Of a DNA stretch of 64,000 bases, positions 1 through 7,187 are shown in pieces. The notes under the pieces are model-generated. The model was not told the DNA's origin, made no database searches, and saw nothing but the letters and a program-made list of their open reading frames with translations. The number at the start of each line of letters is the position of its first letter. Position 1 is the first letter of the stretch. The stretch is from UBA11606 sp049437325 (GTDB taxonomy: Bacteria > Actinomycetota > Acidimicrobiia > Acidimicrobiales > Aldehydirespiratoraceae): contig JBMTIM010000009.1 of assembly GCA_049437325.1 (NCBI GenBank), positions 4,573 through 68,572 on the forward strand, in the 5' to 3' direction. The position numbers were made by a program, and so were the translations under genes.

Positions 1-2
1 CG

Positions 3-521
3 GCGTCCTTCGGCCCCGATGTCCTGTCGGTGCTTGCATCGTTCCTCGACGGTTTGCCCGCAGGTTTCGAGTGGGCGGTCGAGGTTCGTCACGCCGCATT
101 CCACGCCGGTGGGGACGCCGAGCGTCCCCTGAACGATCTGCTCCACCAGCATCGGGTCAACCGGGTGATGTTCGACAGTCGACCGGTCTTCGACGGACCC
201 CGCGAAACCGCCGAAGAGATCGATGCCTGGGAGAACAAGCCGCGCCTGCCGGTTCGGGCGGTGGCAACCGCCGGACAACCGATCGTGCGGTTCATCGGCC
301 GAACCGCCGCAGAGGCGAACCCGCCGTACTGGGCACCCTGGGTCGACCGGGTGGTCCGGTGGATCCAGGATGGTCGCCGGCCCACCGTTTTCGTGCACAC
401 TCCCGACAACGTCGTTGCCCCGGCACTCTGCCGCATGTTTCATGCAGAGGTCGCCGCCCGCACCGCGATCGCAGCGCTTCCCCCCGCACCCGCAGTGGCT
501 GTCCAACAGGCGCTGGGGTAG
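3..521 (+). CDS. DUF72 (YecE-like) family protein, 5'-truncated
   Basis: This is the C-terminal part of a DUF72 protein. The frame is open from base 3 and enters the window already coding (ASFGPD...), so the first possible start (GTG at 30) is probably internal. Visible family-like features are the WAVEVRH strand, the RFIGR strand followed by a tryptophan-rich helix, and a C-terminal VFVHTPDN segment. DUF72 proteins have a TIM-barrel-like fold; their biochemical role is not established. About 170 residues are visible, and complete family members are usually 240-300 residues, so the N-terminal half lies upstream. The family call is from recalled motifs. Confidence 0.75.
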   Translation, partial: ASFGPDVLSVLASFLDGLPAGFEWAVEVRHAAFHAGGDAERPLNDLLHQHRVNRVMFDSRPVFDGPRETAEEIDAWENKPRLPVRAVATAGQPIVRFIGRTAAEANPPYWAPWVDRVVRWIQDGRRPTVFVHTPDNVVAPALCRMFHAEVAARTAIAALPPAPAVAVQQALG

Positions 522-555
522 GACCTTCGACCCGTTCGTGAGACGGTCGGGTCGG

Positions 556-568
556 TACGCTTGGCCCA
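556..568 (+). promoter_or_regulatory. -10-like hexamer upstream of the 569 ORF
   Basis: TACGCT at 556-561 is followed by 7 bases and then ATG at 569. The preceding bases give the GGTANNNT form seen before many genes here, which suggests a leaderless transcript beginning at or near the ATG. No -35 element is recognisable. Confidence 0.45.
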
Positions 569-952
569 ATGGCACAGCCCCCCTGCAGACCGCCTCAGCG
601 CACTGGGGCGATGATGACCGGCATCGCCGCGATTCCGGTCGTCGTCGTGACAACGATGGTCTGGCTCGGTGATGTGGCGTCGTCCACCGACGCGTCCGAC
701 GCAGTTGCAGGAGGCCTGGGTCTCCTCAGCGGACTTGTCACGGGCCTGCTCGTGCGTCGCATGGTCGTGTCGGTCGATGTCTGTGCTCGCTCGATCGGTT
801 GTCGATTGCGGCTGGTGGCGTTGCGTCTCGGTCGGGTACCGACGACGTCGACACCACGCTCACGCCTTCGCACCCCGGTCGCAGTCGCTGCGGCAGCTGT
901 TTTCGTTCCGGCCGACGTCGGCCGTCGTGGCCCCCCGGCCCGTGTTGTTTGA
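569..952 (+). CDS. small putative membrane protein
   Basis: I do not recognise this 127-residue ORF. It has two hydrophobic stretches (about residues 18-35 and 48-62) with an acidic Ser/Asp segment between them, then a short Arg-rich region and an Ala/Val-rich stretch near the C-terminus. The main support is the leaderless-type promoter ending just before its ATG and the lack of any competing ORF between 522 and 993. An internal start at 614 would remove the Pro-rich N-terminus. The C-terminal third looks less protein-like than its neighbours. The ORF may be spurious. Confidence 0.4.
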   Translation: MAQPPCRPPQRTGAMMTGIAAIPVVVVTTMVWLGDVASSTDASDAVAGGLGLLSGLVTGLLVRRMVVSVDVCARSIGCRLRLVALRLGRVPTTSTPRSRLRTPVAVAAAAVFVPADVGRRGPPARVV

Positions 953-993
953 CGTCTGAATCAACCAACACGAACGAACGAGGAGAAGAACTC

Positions 994-1878
994 ATGACTA
1001 ATCGCGCGTGGCCACAACTCGTGGTGCTGCTTGCGCTGTGCATCGCTGCGTCGTCCTGCGGCGGCGACGACCCCACGACTCTCGCCGAGGAGATGCTTGG
1101 CGCAAGCGGTGACGCTCACGACGGCGGCGCCGAGCACGATCAACCCGACAGTGCCGCAGAGGAGTCGGTGGTCGTCGACGAGCCTGATCCGGATGCGGTC
1201 GATGGCGCCGTCGCACCGACGATCGGTCTGGACGTCACCGCCGATCCAGCCGGCGGGATCAACGTCTTCGTCGAAACAACGCACTTCGTTGTCGTCGCTG
1301 GCGCCCCGAGTGGCGCAGATGTCGACGGCTCAGGACATTTCCGGCTTTCCATCGATGGTGAGCCGATGCTTCGCTTCTACAACGATGCCATCTATGTCGG
1401 TGGTGTGACCGAGGGTGAGGTCGAGGTGATGGTCGAGTTGATGGCGAGCGACGAGCGTCCCTACGCAGTCGACGGCAAGCCGGTCGTTGCGACGACCACG
1501 TTCACGGTGCCGCCACACGCCCACGACGATCACCGTCATGGCGATCCCGAACCGATCCGTTTCGACGGCGCTGCGCCGACGCTGGCACTCACCGTCGAGC
1601 CCGACCCTGTGTCGGGGTACAACGCGTTTGTCACGCTCGACGGGATGGTGTTGTCGGGGCGCAACGCATCAGGTGCCCACGTGCCCGGTGAAGGCCATCT
1701 GCACATCGTTGTCAATGGCCAGAAACTCGGTCGGCTCTACGGCACGGCCACTCACATCCCCGTCCTGCCCGACGGGGAGGTCGAGATTCGGATTGTGGCG
1801 TACACCAACGACCACATGGTCTACGTCGACGGTGACGGTGCACCGATCGAAGCCGTGACCACGGTGAGGGGCGGATGA
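994..1878 (+). CDS. lipoprotein with two copies of a beta-rich domain and a His-rich linker
   Basis: A 294-residue predicted lipoprotein. A hydrophobic signal ends in a weak lipobox (ASSC, Cys22), followed by an acidic linker to about residue 74. Two homologous domains follow, about 75-172 and 195-291. Both show the pattern GH-x5-DG/NG, R-x-Y, GEVE, then D-x3-Y-VDG. Copy 2 keeps GHLH and NDH, while copy 1 has GHFR and SDE in those places, so copy 1 may have lost a metal-like His set. The linker between them holds four His in eight residues (175-182). Similar single domains occur in envelope proteins near copper-related genes (recalled, not searched). ATG 994 was chosen because AGGAGAAG lies 5-10 bases before it. 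The last 4 bases overlap the next gene. Confidence 0.8.
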   Translation: MTNRAWPQLVVLLALCIAASSCGGDDPTTLAEEMLGASGDAHDGGAEHDQPDSAAEESVVVDEPDPDAVDGAVAPTIGLDVTADPAGGINVFVETTHFVVVAGAPSGADVDGSGHFRLSIDGEPMLRFYNDAIYVGGVTEGEVEVMVELMASDERPYAVDGKPVVATTTFTVPPHAHDDHRHGDPEPIRFDGAAPTLALTVEPDPVSGYNAFVTLDGMVLSGRNASGAHVPGEGHLHIVVNGQKLGRLYGTATHIPVLPDGEVEIRIVAYTNDHMVYVDGDGAPIEAVTTVRGG

Positions 1879-2228
1879 TGATCGGCACTCGAGCTGTCGT
1901 CGTGTCGATGCTCGTCCTTCTCGCTGCCTGCGGTGGCGGTGGGAGCGAACTCGACAACGACTCGAACGACGGGGGTACGACCATTGTCCTCGAGTTCGAG
2001 GGAGGGGCACTCGTCGGCGGAGCTCGCCGAGAGATGGTCTCACTCGGCGACACTGTGGTGGTTCGCAGTGTCGGCGCATTCGACGAGCAGATCCATGTCC
2101 ACGGGTACGACCTGTATCTGGACCCTGGGACTGAGGCCGACGTGCGGTTCGAGGCGTTGATTCCGGGACGCTTCGAGATCGAATTCGAGATGTCGGGTCG
2201 AGTCCTGATCGAGCTCACGGTGTCATGA
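1875..2228 (+). CDS. cupredoxin-like lipoprotein
   Basis: A 117-residue predicted lipoprotein with lipobox LAAC (Cys19), a short acidic linker and one beta-sandwich-like domain. The motif H74-V-H76-G-Y-D, followed by a Pro-Gly turn and a PGRFEIEFE strand, matches the cupredoxin-like family that in many actinobacteria sits directly before a large HGIGG membrane protein, as it does here. The domain has no Cys and no Met after the final strands, so a normal type-1 copper site is incomplete. Any metal binding would rest on the HxH pair. It starts inside the stop of the preceding lipoprotein (ATGA) and overlaps the next start in the same way, so the three are probably translated together. Confidence 0.8.
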   Translation: MMIGTRAVVVSMLVLLAACGGGGSELDNDSNDGGTTIVLEFEGGALVGGARREMVSLGDTVVVRSVGAFDEQIHVHGYDLYLDPGTEADVRFEALIPGRFEIEFEMSGRVLIELTVS

Positions 2229-3610
2229 ATCGACGGGCACGTCTCGCCGCGGGAGTTGGGCTCGCGATCCTTGTGCTGGCGGGAGCCGAGCCGGCAACTG
2301 CGCACGGCATCGGTGGCCGGAGCGACCTGCCGCTGCCAGCATGGCAGTTGGCGTGGGCGGCCGGATTCTCGGTGGCGTCATCGTTCGTCGCCCTCGGGGC
2401 GTTCTGGTCACAGCCGCGTCTCGCGGCTGCCGCGACCGGGCGGGTCCTTGTCGACCTGCGGCGATCCGGCATCCGAATGCTGGGCGTGGCGGCGAAGCTC
2501 GTCGGCGTCTTCCTCCTCGGCATCGTCCTGTACGCAGGTTGGCGGGGAAACCCCAATGGAGCCGTCAACATCGCCGGCGATGCGTTTCTCATCTGGTTCT
2601 GGGTCGGCCTGCAACTGGTCGCTGTGCTGGTCGGAGACGTGTGGCGGGCCTTCAATCCATATCCGACGATCGCCGACTCGGCGGCCTGGGTGTGGGCGAA
2701 GGTCCGTGGGGAGGAGCTGGCACCGGTCGAGGCCGACGGCGAAGCGACATTGTGGCCCGCCGTCGCAGCAATCTTCGCCTACCTCTGGTTCGAGTTGGCC
2801 TACCACAGCACCGACAGCCCGCGAGCCATTGCGCTGTTCCTCTCCGTCTATTCCGGCGTGATGCTTGCGGGTGCGGCGGTCAAGGGCCGTGGGTGGGTGC
2901 GCCGTGCGGATGGCTTTGCCGTGTTGTTCGCGAAACTGGGTGCCATGGCGCCGCTGTTCCGAGACGGTTCGGGGCAGCTTCGCTGTCGCCTTCCCCTGAG
3001 TGGTTTGAGTCGCCTACCCGTTGTTCCCGGCACCGTTCCGTTCGTGCTCGTGGTGCTCGGCTCGACCACCTTCGACGGATTCACTCGGTCCTCCCTGTGG
3101 CTCGACATCGGAGGCGACCAGATCGGCTGGGCCCGGACCCTGGCCAGCACACTCGGGCTCGTGGTGGTGATCGGCTTGGTCGCAATGGCGTACTCGATCG
3201 CGACCTCGGCGATGGCGACGATCACGGGCGAGGAGCCAGCCGAACTCAGCCGCCTGTTCGGACCAACGCTCGTGCCGATCGCTGCGGCGTACGCCGTCGC
3301 TCACTATTTCAGTTTGTTGGTGCTCGACGGTCAGCGAATGTTCATCCGCATCAGCGATCCGTTCGGTCGAGGGTGGGACCTGTTCGGAACTGCCGAGTAC
3401 GCCATCGACTGGACGGTGGTGTCACCCGATGTGATCGCCTGGGTGCAGACCCTTGGCATCGCGGTCGGACATGTCCTCGCCGTTGCCGCTGCCCACGACG
3501 TGGCGATCAGCCGGTGGAACCATGCACTCGCAGTGCGCTCGCAATACCCGATGCTCGGCGTGATGGTCCTCTACACCGTGCTCGGACTGTTTTTGCTCCT
3601 CGGTGCCTAA
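2225..3610 (+). CDS. polytopic membrane protein with extracytoplasmic HGIGG motif
   Basis: A 461-residue integral membrane protein with roughly 11-12 hydrophobic segments. The first acts as a signal or anchor and ends at ATA, followed by H27-G-I-G-G-R-S-D-L-P, which would face outside the cytoplasm. Several His lie in or next to later helices (AYAVAHYF, GHVLAVAAAHD). Family members are, as I recall, sometimes labelled fenitrothion hydrolase, a name I would not trust for function. It overlaps the cupredoxin-like gene by 4 bases (ATGA). With the two lipoproteins it looks like one envelope complex, perhaps handling a metal. Its stop codon overlaps the convergent gene at 3607. Confidence 0.8.
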   Translation: MNRRARLAAGVGLAILVLAGAEPATAHGIGGRSDLPLPAWQLAWAAGFSVASSFVALGAFWSQPRLAAAATGRVLVDLRRSGIRMLGVAAKLVGVFLLGIVLYAGWRGNPNGAVNIAGDAFLIWFWVGLQLVAVLVGDVWRAFNPYPTIADSAAWVWAKVRGEELAPVEADGEATLWPAVAAIFAYLWFELAYHSTDSPRAIALFLSVYSGVMLAGAAVKGRGWVRRADGFAVLFAKLGAMAPLFRDGSGQLRCRLPLSGLSRLPVVPGTVPFVLVVLGSTTFDGFTRSSLWLDIGGDQIGWARTLASTLGLVVVIGLVAMAYSIATSAMATITGEEPAELSRLFGPTLVPIAAAYAVAHYFSLLVLDGQRMFIRISDPFGRGWDLFGTAEYAIDWTVVSPDVIAWVQTLGIAVGHVLAVAAAHDVAISRWNHALAVRSQYPMLGVMVLYTVLGLFLLLGA

Positions 3611-4356
3611 TCCGGTGCCACCTCCAGACGACGAGCGAGGAAGGCGAGGGTCGTGGCCAGCGCGCTCGGGGCGAGGTGTTCGGTGAGCACACTGTGCTGC
3701 TGTTTCGAATCGGCCGGCAGGTCCTCGCCAATGAAATTCGGGCCGAGCACCGCTCGGAGGGTCTCGAACCGCTCGGCGGGCACGAGAGGGTCCAGGCTGT
3801 AGCGGAACCCGAGGACTGCGCATCCCGCTTCGACCTTCTCGGCGACAGCTGCGAGCTCGCTGTCGTCGAGGCCCGATGAACGCCGGCGCGAGGCCCCGAA
3901 GGCGAATGGCAGCGACGGCTGGCTGAGAACCGGTGCAATCACGGTGTCGTCGAGAAGCATGGCGAGGCCGAAACCGCCGGTGAAACACATCCCGACGAAG
4001 CCGACGCCGGGACCGCCATGGCGAGCGTGGAGATCGCGGGCAAGTGCTCGCAGCCAGTCGGTGGCGGGGGAGGAGTCCTGGGTTGCCAGCACGTGGAATT
4101 CCCGACTCACACACGCCTTGGCGATGACCCGCATCGCCCGCCGAGGCGTCGACGGCGCACCGGGTGTGCCGAACAACGACGCGATCGCCACCGACATTCC
4201 GGCGGCGGCGATCTCGTCGGCGAACGAGGCGACGGTCGGTGTGATCCCGGGGATCTCGGGCGCGACGAGGACACACGGACCCGTGCCGCGATGAAAGACG
4301 TCGTGGGTGATGCCGTCGTGGGTGAAGGCCTCACGGTCGTACTGGGCGAGGGGCAT
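3607..4356 (-). CDS. dienelactone hydrolase family protein
   Basis: A 249-residue alpha/beta hydrolase of the dienelactone hydrolase type. The nucleophile elbow is G-M-C124-F-T-G-G, with Cys as expected for the family. The N-terminus reads (F)THDGITHDVFHRG followed by PEIPGIT, and the later SLDPLVPAERFE and QHSVLTEHL segments fit the positions of the catalytic Asp and His. The substrate is unknown; relatives hydrolyse lactones or small esters in the cytoplasm. ATG 4356 was chosen over an in-frame GTG at 4374 because MPLAQYDRE fits the usual N-terminus. The gene converges on the 2225-3610 gene, and the two stop codons share bases 3608-3609. Confidence 0.85.
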   Translation of the reverse strand: MPLAQYDREAFTHDGITHDVFHRGTGPCVLVAPEIPGITPTVASFADEIAAAGMSVAIASLFGTPGAPSTPRRAMRVIAKACVSREFHVLATQDSSPATDWLRALARDLHARHGGPGVGFVGMCFTGGFGLAMLLDDTVIAPVLSQPSLPFAFGASRRRSSGLDDSELAAVAEKVEAGCAVLGFRYSLDPLVPAERFETLRAVLGPNFIGEDLPADSKQQHSVLTEHLAPSALATTLAFLARRLEVAPD

Positions 4357-4407
4357 GGCCCGCAATGGTGCCACACCCCCTGACGGGGAGAACTATTGCA
4401 TTTCGGT

Positions 4408-4422
4408 TACGATTCGAGGGCT
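4408..4422 (+). promoter_or_regulatory. -10-like hexamer deciding the start of the M23 peptidase
   Basis: TACGAT at 4408-4413 lies 9 bases before GTG 4423. If it is the -10 element, transcription starts close to this GTG, and the upstream in-frame TTG at 4396 would be outside the mRNA. Confidence 0.45.
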
Positions 4423-5676
4423 GTGTTCTGTGCTTCCCGCCGCCTTCGCTTGCTCGGTGCCGTGACGGCGCTCGCACTCGGCGGTGCCGTGGTACCGGCT
4501 GCGGTCGCCCAAGACTCCGTCGACGACCTGCGCGACGCTCGCGAGGACGCCCGGCGAGACGCTGCCGAAGCGGCCGCCGCCATCGACGCCCTGGCCGCGG
4601 AAGATCGAGAACTCGTCGAGGCGCTCGCCGCCATCGATCGTCACATTGCGCTGCAGGAGTCCAAGGTCAGGGCTGCGGTCAGCGCCATCCAGGCTGCCGA
4701 GGATTCTGCTGAGGCCGCCGTCGAGCGAGCCGGGCTGCTCGATGAGCAGATCGCCGTGATCCGCCTTCGTCTTCGTGAACGAGCCGTCGATGCCTTCGTC
4801 GGCGGTGAGGCAGCCGCCCGAGACGAACTCGACACTGCCGACCTCCTCGAGTCCACCATCCGTCGCTCGCTTCTCGAACAACTCGTCGGCAACGAGTACG
4901 ACCTCGTCGATCAGCTTCGGACAGCAATCGCCGAGCAAGAGGCCGCCGAGGCCAATGCCCAGCTGGCCCTCGCCGAAGCCGAGGCCGAACGTCGAGAACT
5001 GAACGACCGCCTCGCCGACCTCGAAGCCACGCGAGAAGAGGCGGAGCGCCTTCGTGCCGAGGTACAGGACCGGGTGGCGGAGTGGCAGACCATCAGCGAC
5101 GAGATCGAAGCCGCTGATCGCGAGATCGCCGAGGAGATCCGACGGCTCGAAGAGGAGGCCCGTCGACTCGCAGAGGAACAGGCTCGCCAGGAAGCCGAAG
5201 CGCTCCGACTTGCACAGGAAGCGGCTCGTCGGGCAGCCGAGGCGGAAGCGGCGGCCAACCAGGGGGCCGACGGGACGGGGACCGATGGTACGTTCTCCCT
5301 CACGCATCGACCGGTCACCGGCGTCGTCACGAGTCCGTTCGGCGAGCGGGTTCATCCGATCTTCGGCACCGTCCGCAACCACTACGGGATCGACTTCAGC
5401 GGGAACACCGGGGATCCGATCGTGGCTGCGGCGGGCGGTGTCGTCCTGTCCGCCGATTGGCGGACCGGCTACGGCAACACTGTCGTCGTCTCTCACGGCG
5501 GCGGCTTCACCACGCTGTATGCCCATATGAGCGAGATGAATATGACCGCCGGCGAGGAGGTCGCCGGCGGAGATCTGATCGGTTGGGTCGGCAACACCGG
5601 CTGGTCGACCGGCTCGCATCTCCATTTCGAAATCCGGGTCGATGGCGTTGCCGTCGACCCGGCGCTCTACCTGTAG
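4423..5676 (+). CDS. EnvC/NlpD-like M23 peptidase with coiled coil
   Basis: A 417-residue exported murein hydrolase or hydrolase activator. The N-terminus has an Arg-rich n-region and a hydrophobic stretch ending in AVAQD, a likely signal peptide. Residues about 35-280 are Ala/Glu/Arg-rich coiled coil. The last ~120 residues form a LytM (M23) domain with the H-x3-D zinc motif (NHYGIDF), the VVVSHGGGFTTLYAHM strand and the HLHFE motif, so the catalytic zinc ligands look intact. Proteins of this design act at division sites on peptidoglycan. GTG 4423 is preferred over TTG 4396 because of the hexamer at 4408 and the better signal peptide; a GGGGAG stretch before 4396 keeps the longer form possible. 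Confidence 0.88.
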   Translation: MFCASRRLRLLGAVTALALGGAVVPAAVAQDSVDDLRDAREDARRDAAEAAAAIDALAAEDRELVEALAAIDRHIALQESKVRAAVSAIQAAEDSAEAAVERAGLLDEQIAVIRLRLRERAVDAFVGGEAAARDELDTADLLESTIRRSLLEQLVGNEYDLVDQLRTAIAEQEAAEANAQLALAEAEAERRELNDRLADLEATREEAERLRAEVQDRVAEWQTISDEIEAADREIAEEIRRLEEEARRLAEEQARQEAEALRLAQEAARRAAEAEAAANQGADGTGTDGTFSLTHRPVTGVVTSPFGERVHPIFGTVRNHYGIDFSGNTGDPIVAAAGGVVLSADWRTGYGNTVVVSHGGGFTTLYAHMSEMNMTAGEEVAGGDLIGWVGNTGWSTGSHLHFEIRVDGVAVDPALYL

Positions 5677-5736
5677 GAGGACGACGAGGCTGCGCAAGGT
5701 TGGGTGCTCGTCGACGACGGCCTCATTGTGGCGACC

Positions 5737-5750
5737 TACAGTCCCGAGCG
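5737..5750 (+). promoter_or_regulatory. -10-like hexamer before thiamine pyrophosphokinase
   Basis: TACAGT at 5737-5742 is followed by 8 bases and ATG 5751. No Shine-Dalgarno sequence lies between them. This fits the leaderless pattern. Confidence 0.5.
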
Positions 5751-6401
5751 ATGGAGAACACCGAACGTCGAGGTCTCGTCGTGGCGTCCGCCGATGCCCA
5801 AAGCCTGAGTCACTTTTCGGTCCGTCCCGCCGTCGTCGTCGCCGTGGATCGGGGCCTCCACCCGGTCATGGACAGGGGTTGGCGTCCCGACTGTGTCGTC
5901 GGCGACATGGATTCCGTCGACCCAGCGGTGCTCGCAGCGGCCGAGAGAAGCGGTGTGGTCGTCGAGCGCCACCCCATGGACAAGGACGAGAGCGATCTCG
6001 AACTGGGCCTGGCCGCAGCCAGACGGCTGGGGGTGACCGATGTTCACGTTGTCGCTCGTGATGGGGGACGGCTCGATCACCAAATTGCCAACCTTGCCGT
6101 CCTCGCTTCACCCCGGCTCGAACCCATGCGGGTGAGCGCAACGATCGGAGATCACCGTGTCTGGATCGTGCGGGGAAGCCTGGAGCTGCACCTCGAGGTC
6201 GGAAGTCACCTCGCCATCCAGCCTGTCGGGGGATCGGCGACGGTCTCCACCGACGGTGTTGCGTTCCCGTTGGAGCGGGACGTGCTGTCCGCCTTCGAGG
6301 CGCGCGGAATCGCCAACACCGTCGTCGATGATCCGGTGCGGCTCGAGGTGACCTCAGGAGTCGTGCTGGTGATCGCCTCACCGCCCGAGCCGATGGGGTG
6401 A
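5751..6401 (+). CDS. thiamine pyrophosphokinase
   Basis: A 216-residue enzyme that transfers diphosphate from ATP to thiamine to make thiamine diphosphate in the cytoplasm. Family motifs are present in order: VAVDRG near the N-terminus, GDMDS (GDxDS, metal and diphosphate binding), KDESDLE and GGRLDH. The C-terminal half carries the beta-rich thiamine-binding domain. The length is normal. The gene stands alone after the M23 peptidase gene and has its own leaderless-type promoter. Its TGA directly abuts the stop of the convergent ABC gene, forming TGATCA. Confidence 0.9.
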   Translation: MENTERRGLVVASADAQSLSHFSVRPAVVVAVDRGLHPVMDRGWRPDCVVGDMDSVDPAVLAAAERSGVVVERHPMDKDESDLELGLAAARRLGVTDVHVVARDGGRLDHQIANLAVLASPRLEPMRVSATIGDHRVWIVRGSLELHLEVGSHLAIQPVGGSATVSTDGVAFPLERDVLSAFEARGIANTVVDDPVRLEVTSGVVLVIASPPEPMG

Positions 6402-7187
6402 TCAACGAGCCCAGGCGAACCATCGACCCTCTCGACGTTCGAGGCTGACGTCGAGATCGAAACAATGGGAGAGGTTGTCGGCCGTGAGCACGTCGTCGAT
6501 CCGGCCCGCTGCGGTGACCGCCCCTTGGCGCAGCATCAACACGTGGGTGAAACCGTCGGGGATCTCCTCCACGTGATGGGTCACCAACGCGATCGGCGCC
6601 ACCGCCGGATCGGTGGCCAGGTCGGTGAGCGAACGGACGAGCTCCTCCCGACCGGCCAGATCGAGTGCCGCCGTCGGTTCATCGAGCAGGATCAATCCAG
6701 GGTCGACCGACAACGCCCGGGCAAGCAGCACTCGCTGCCGCTCTCCCGACGACAAGACACCGAACGTACGGTCGCGAAGATCGAGCGCCCCGATCCGTTC
6801 GAGCGCCGCGTCCGCCTCAGCATGGTCGGTGGCGGAGTACTCGTGCCACCACGGTTCGAGGGCACCGTTGCGAGCGGTGACGACGACGTCGTGCGCGGTC
6901 AATCGGGGCCGAAGCTCGTTCGCCATCGCTGCACTCGCATACCCGACACGGATGCGGAGCCTTCGCACATCAGTCCGGCCGAGGTCATGGCCAAGGAGCC
7001 GGATGTCGCCGCGCGACGGATGCAGCCACATCGACGCGATTCGGATCAGGGTCGTCTTCCCGCAGCCGTTGCTTCCCAGCACGATCCACCGCTCGCCGGC
7101 CCTTACGGTCCAGTCGACGCCTCGAAGGATCTGGTTGCCGTCGGTGGTTCGGTGCACGCCCACCATCTCGAGCACCGGTTCGTTCAC
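6402..7187 (-). CDS. soluble ABC transporter ATP-binding protein
   Basis: A 261-residue nucleotide-binding protein with no membrane domain. Walker A is GSNGCGKT, the signature is LSSGERQR, Walker B is LILLDEP and the H-loop His lies in LVTHHVEEIP. It resembles the YlmA/ModF-like group of stand-alone ATPases. Its ATG overlaps by 4 bases the end of the exporter gene at 7184, so it is co-translated with two ABC exporters that already carry their own ATPase domains. No permease partner is visible; it may serve a transporter encoded elsewhere or act in a non-transport role. Confidence 0.88.
   Translation of the reverse strand: MNEPVLEMVGVHRTTDGNQILRGVDWTVRAGERWIVLGSNGCGKTTLIRIASMWLHPSRGDIRLLGHDLGRTDVRRLRIRVGYASAAMANELRPRLTAHDVVVTARNGALEPWWHEYSATDHAEADAALERIGALDLRDRTFGVLSSGERQRVLLARALSVDPGLILLDEPTAALDLAGREELVRSLTDLATDPAVAPIALVTHHVEEIPDGFTHVLMLRQGAVTAAGRIDDVLTADNLSHCFDLDVSLERREGRWFAWAR

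Noticed and set aside
4396..4422. TTG 4396 as the start of the M23 peptidase
   Set aside because: A GGGGAG precedes it, but the likely -10 hexamer at 4408 places the TTG outside the transcript, and GTG 4423 gives a better signal peptide. Not fully excluded.
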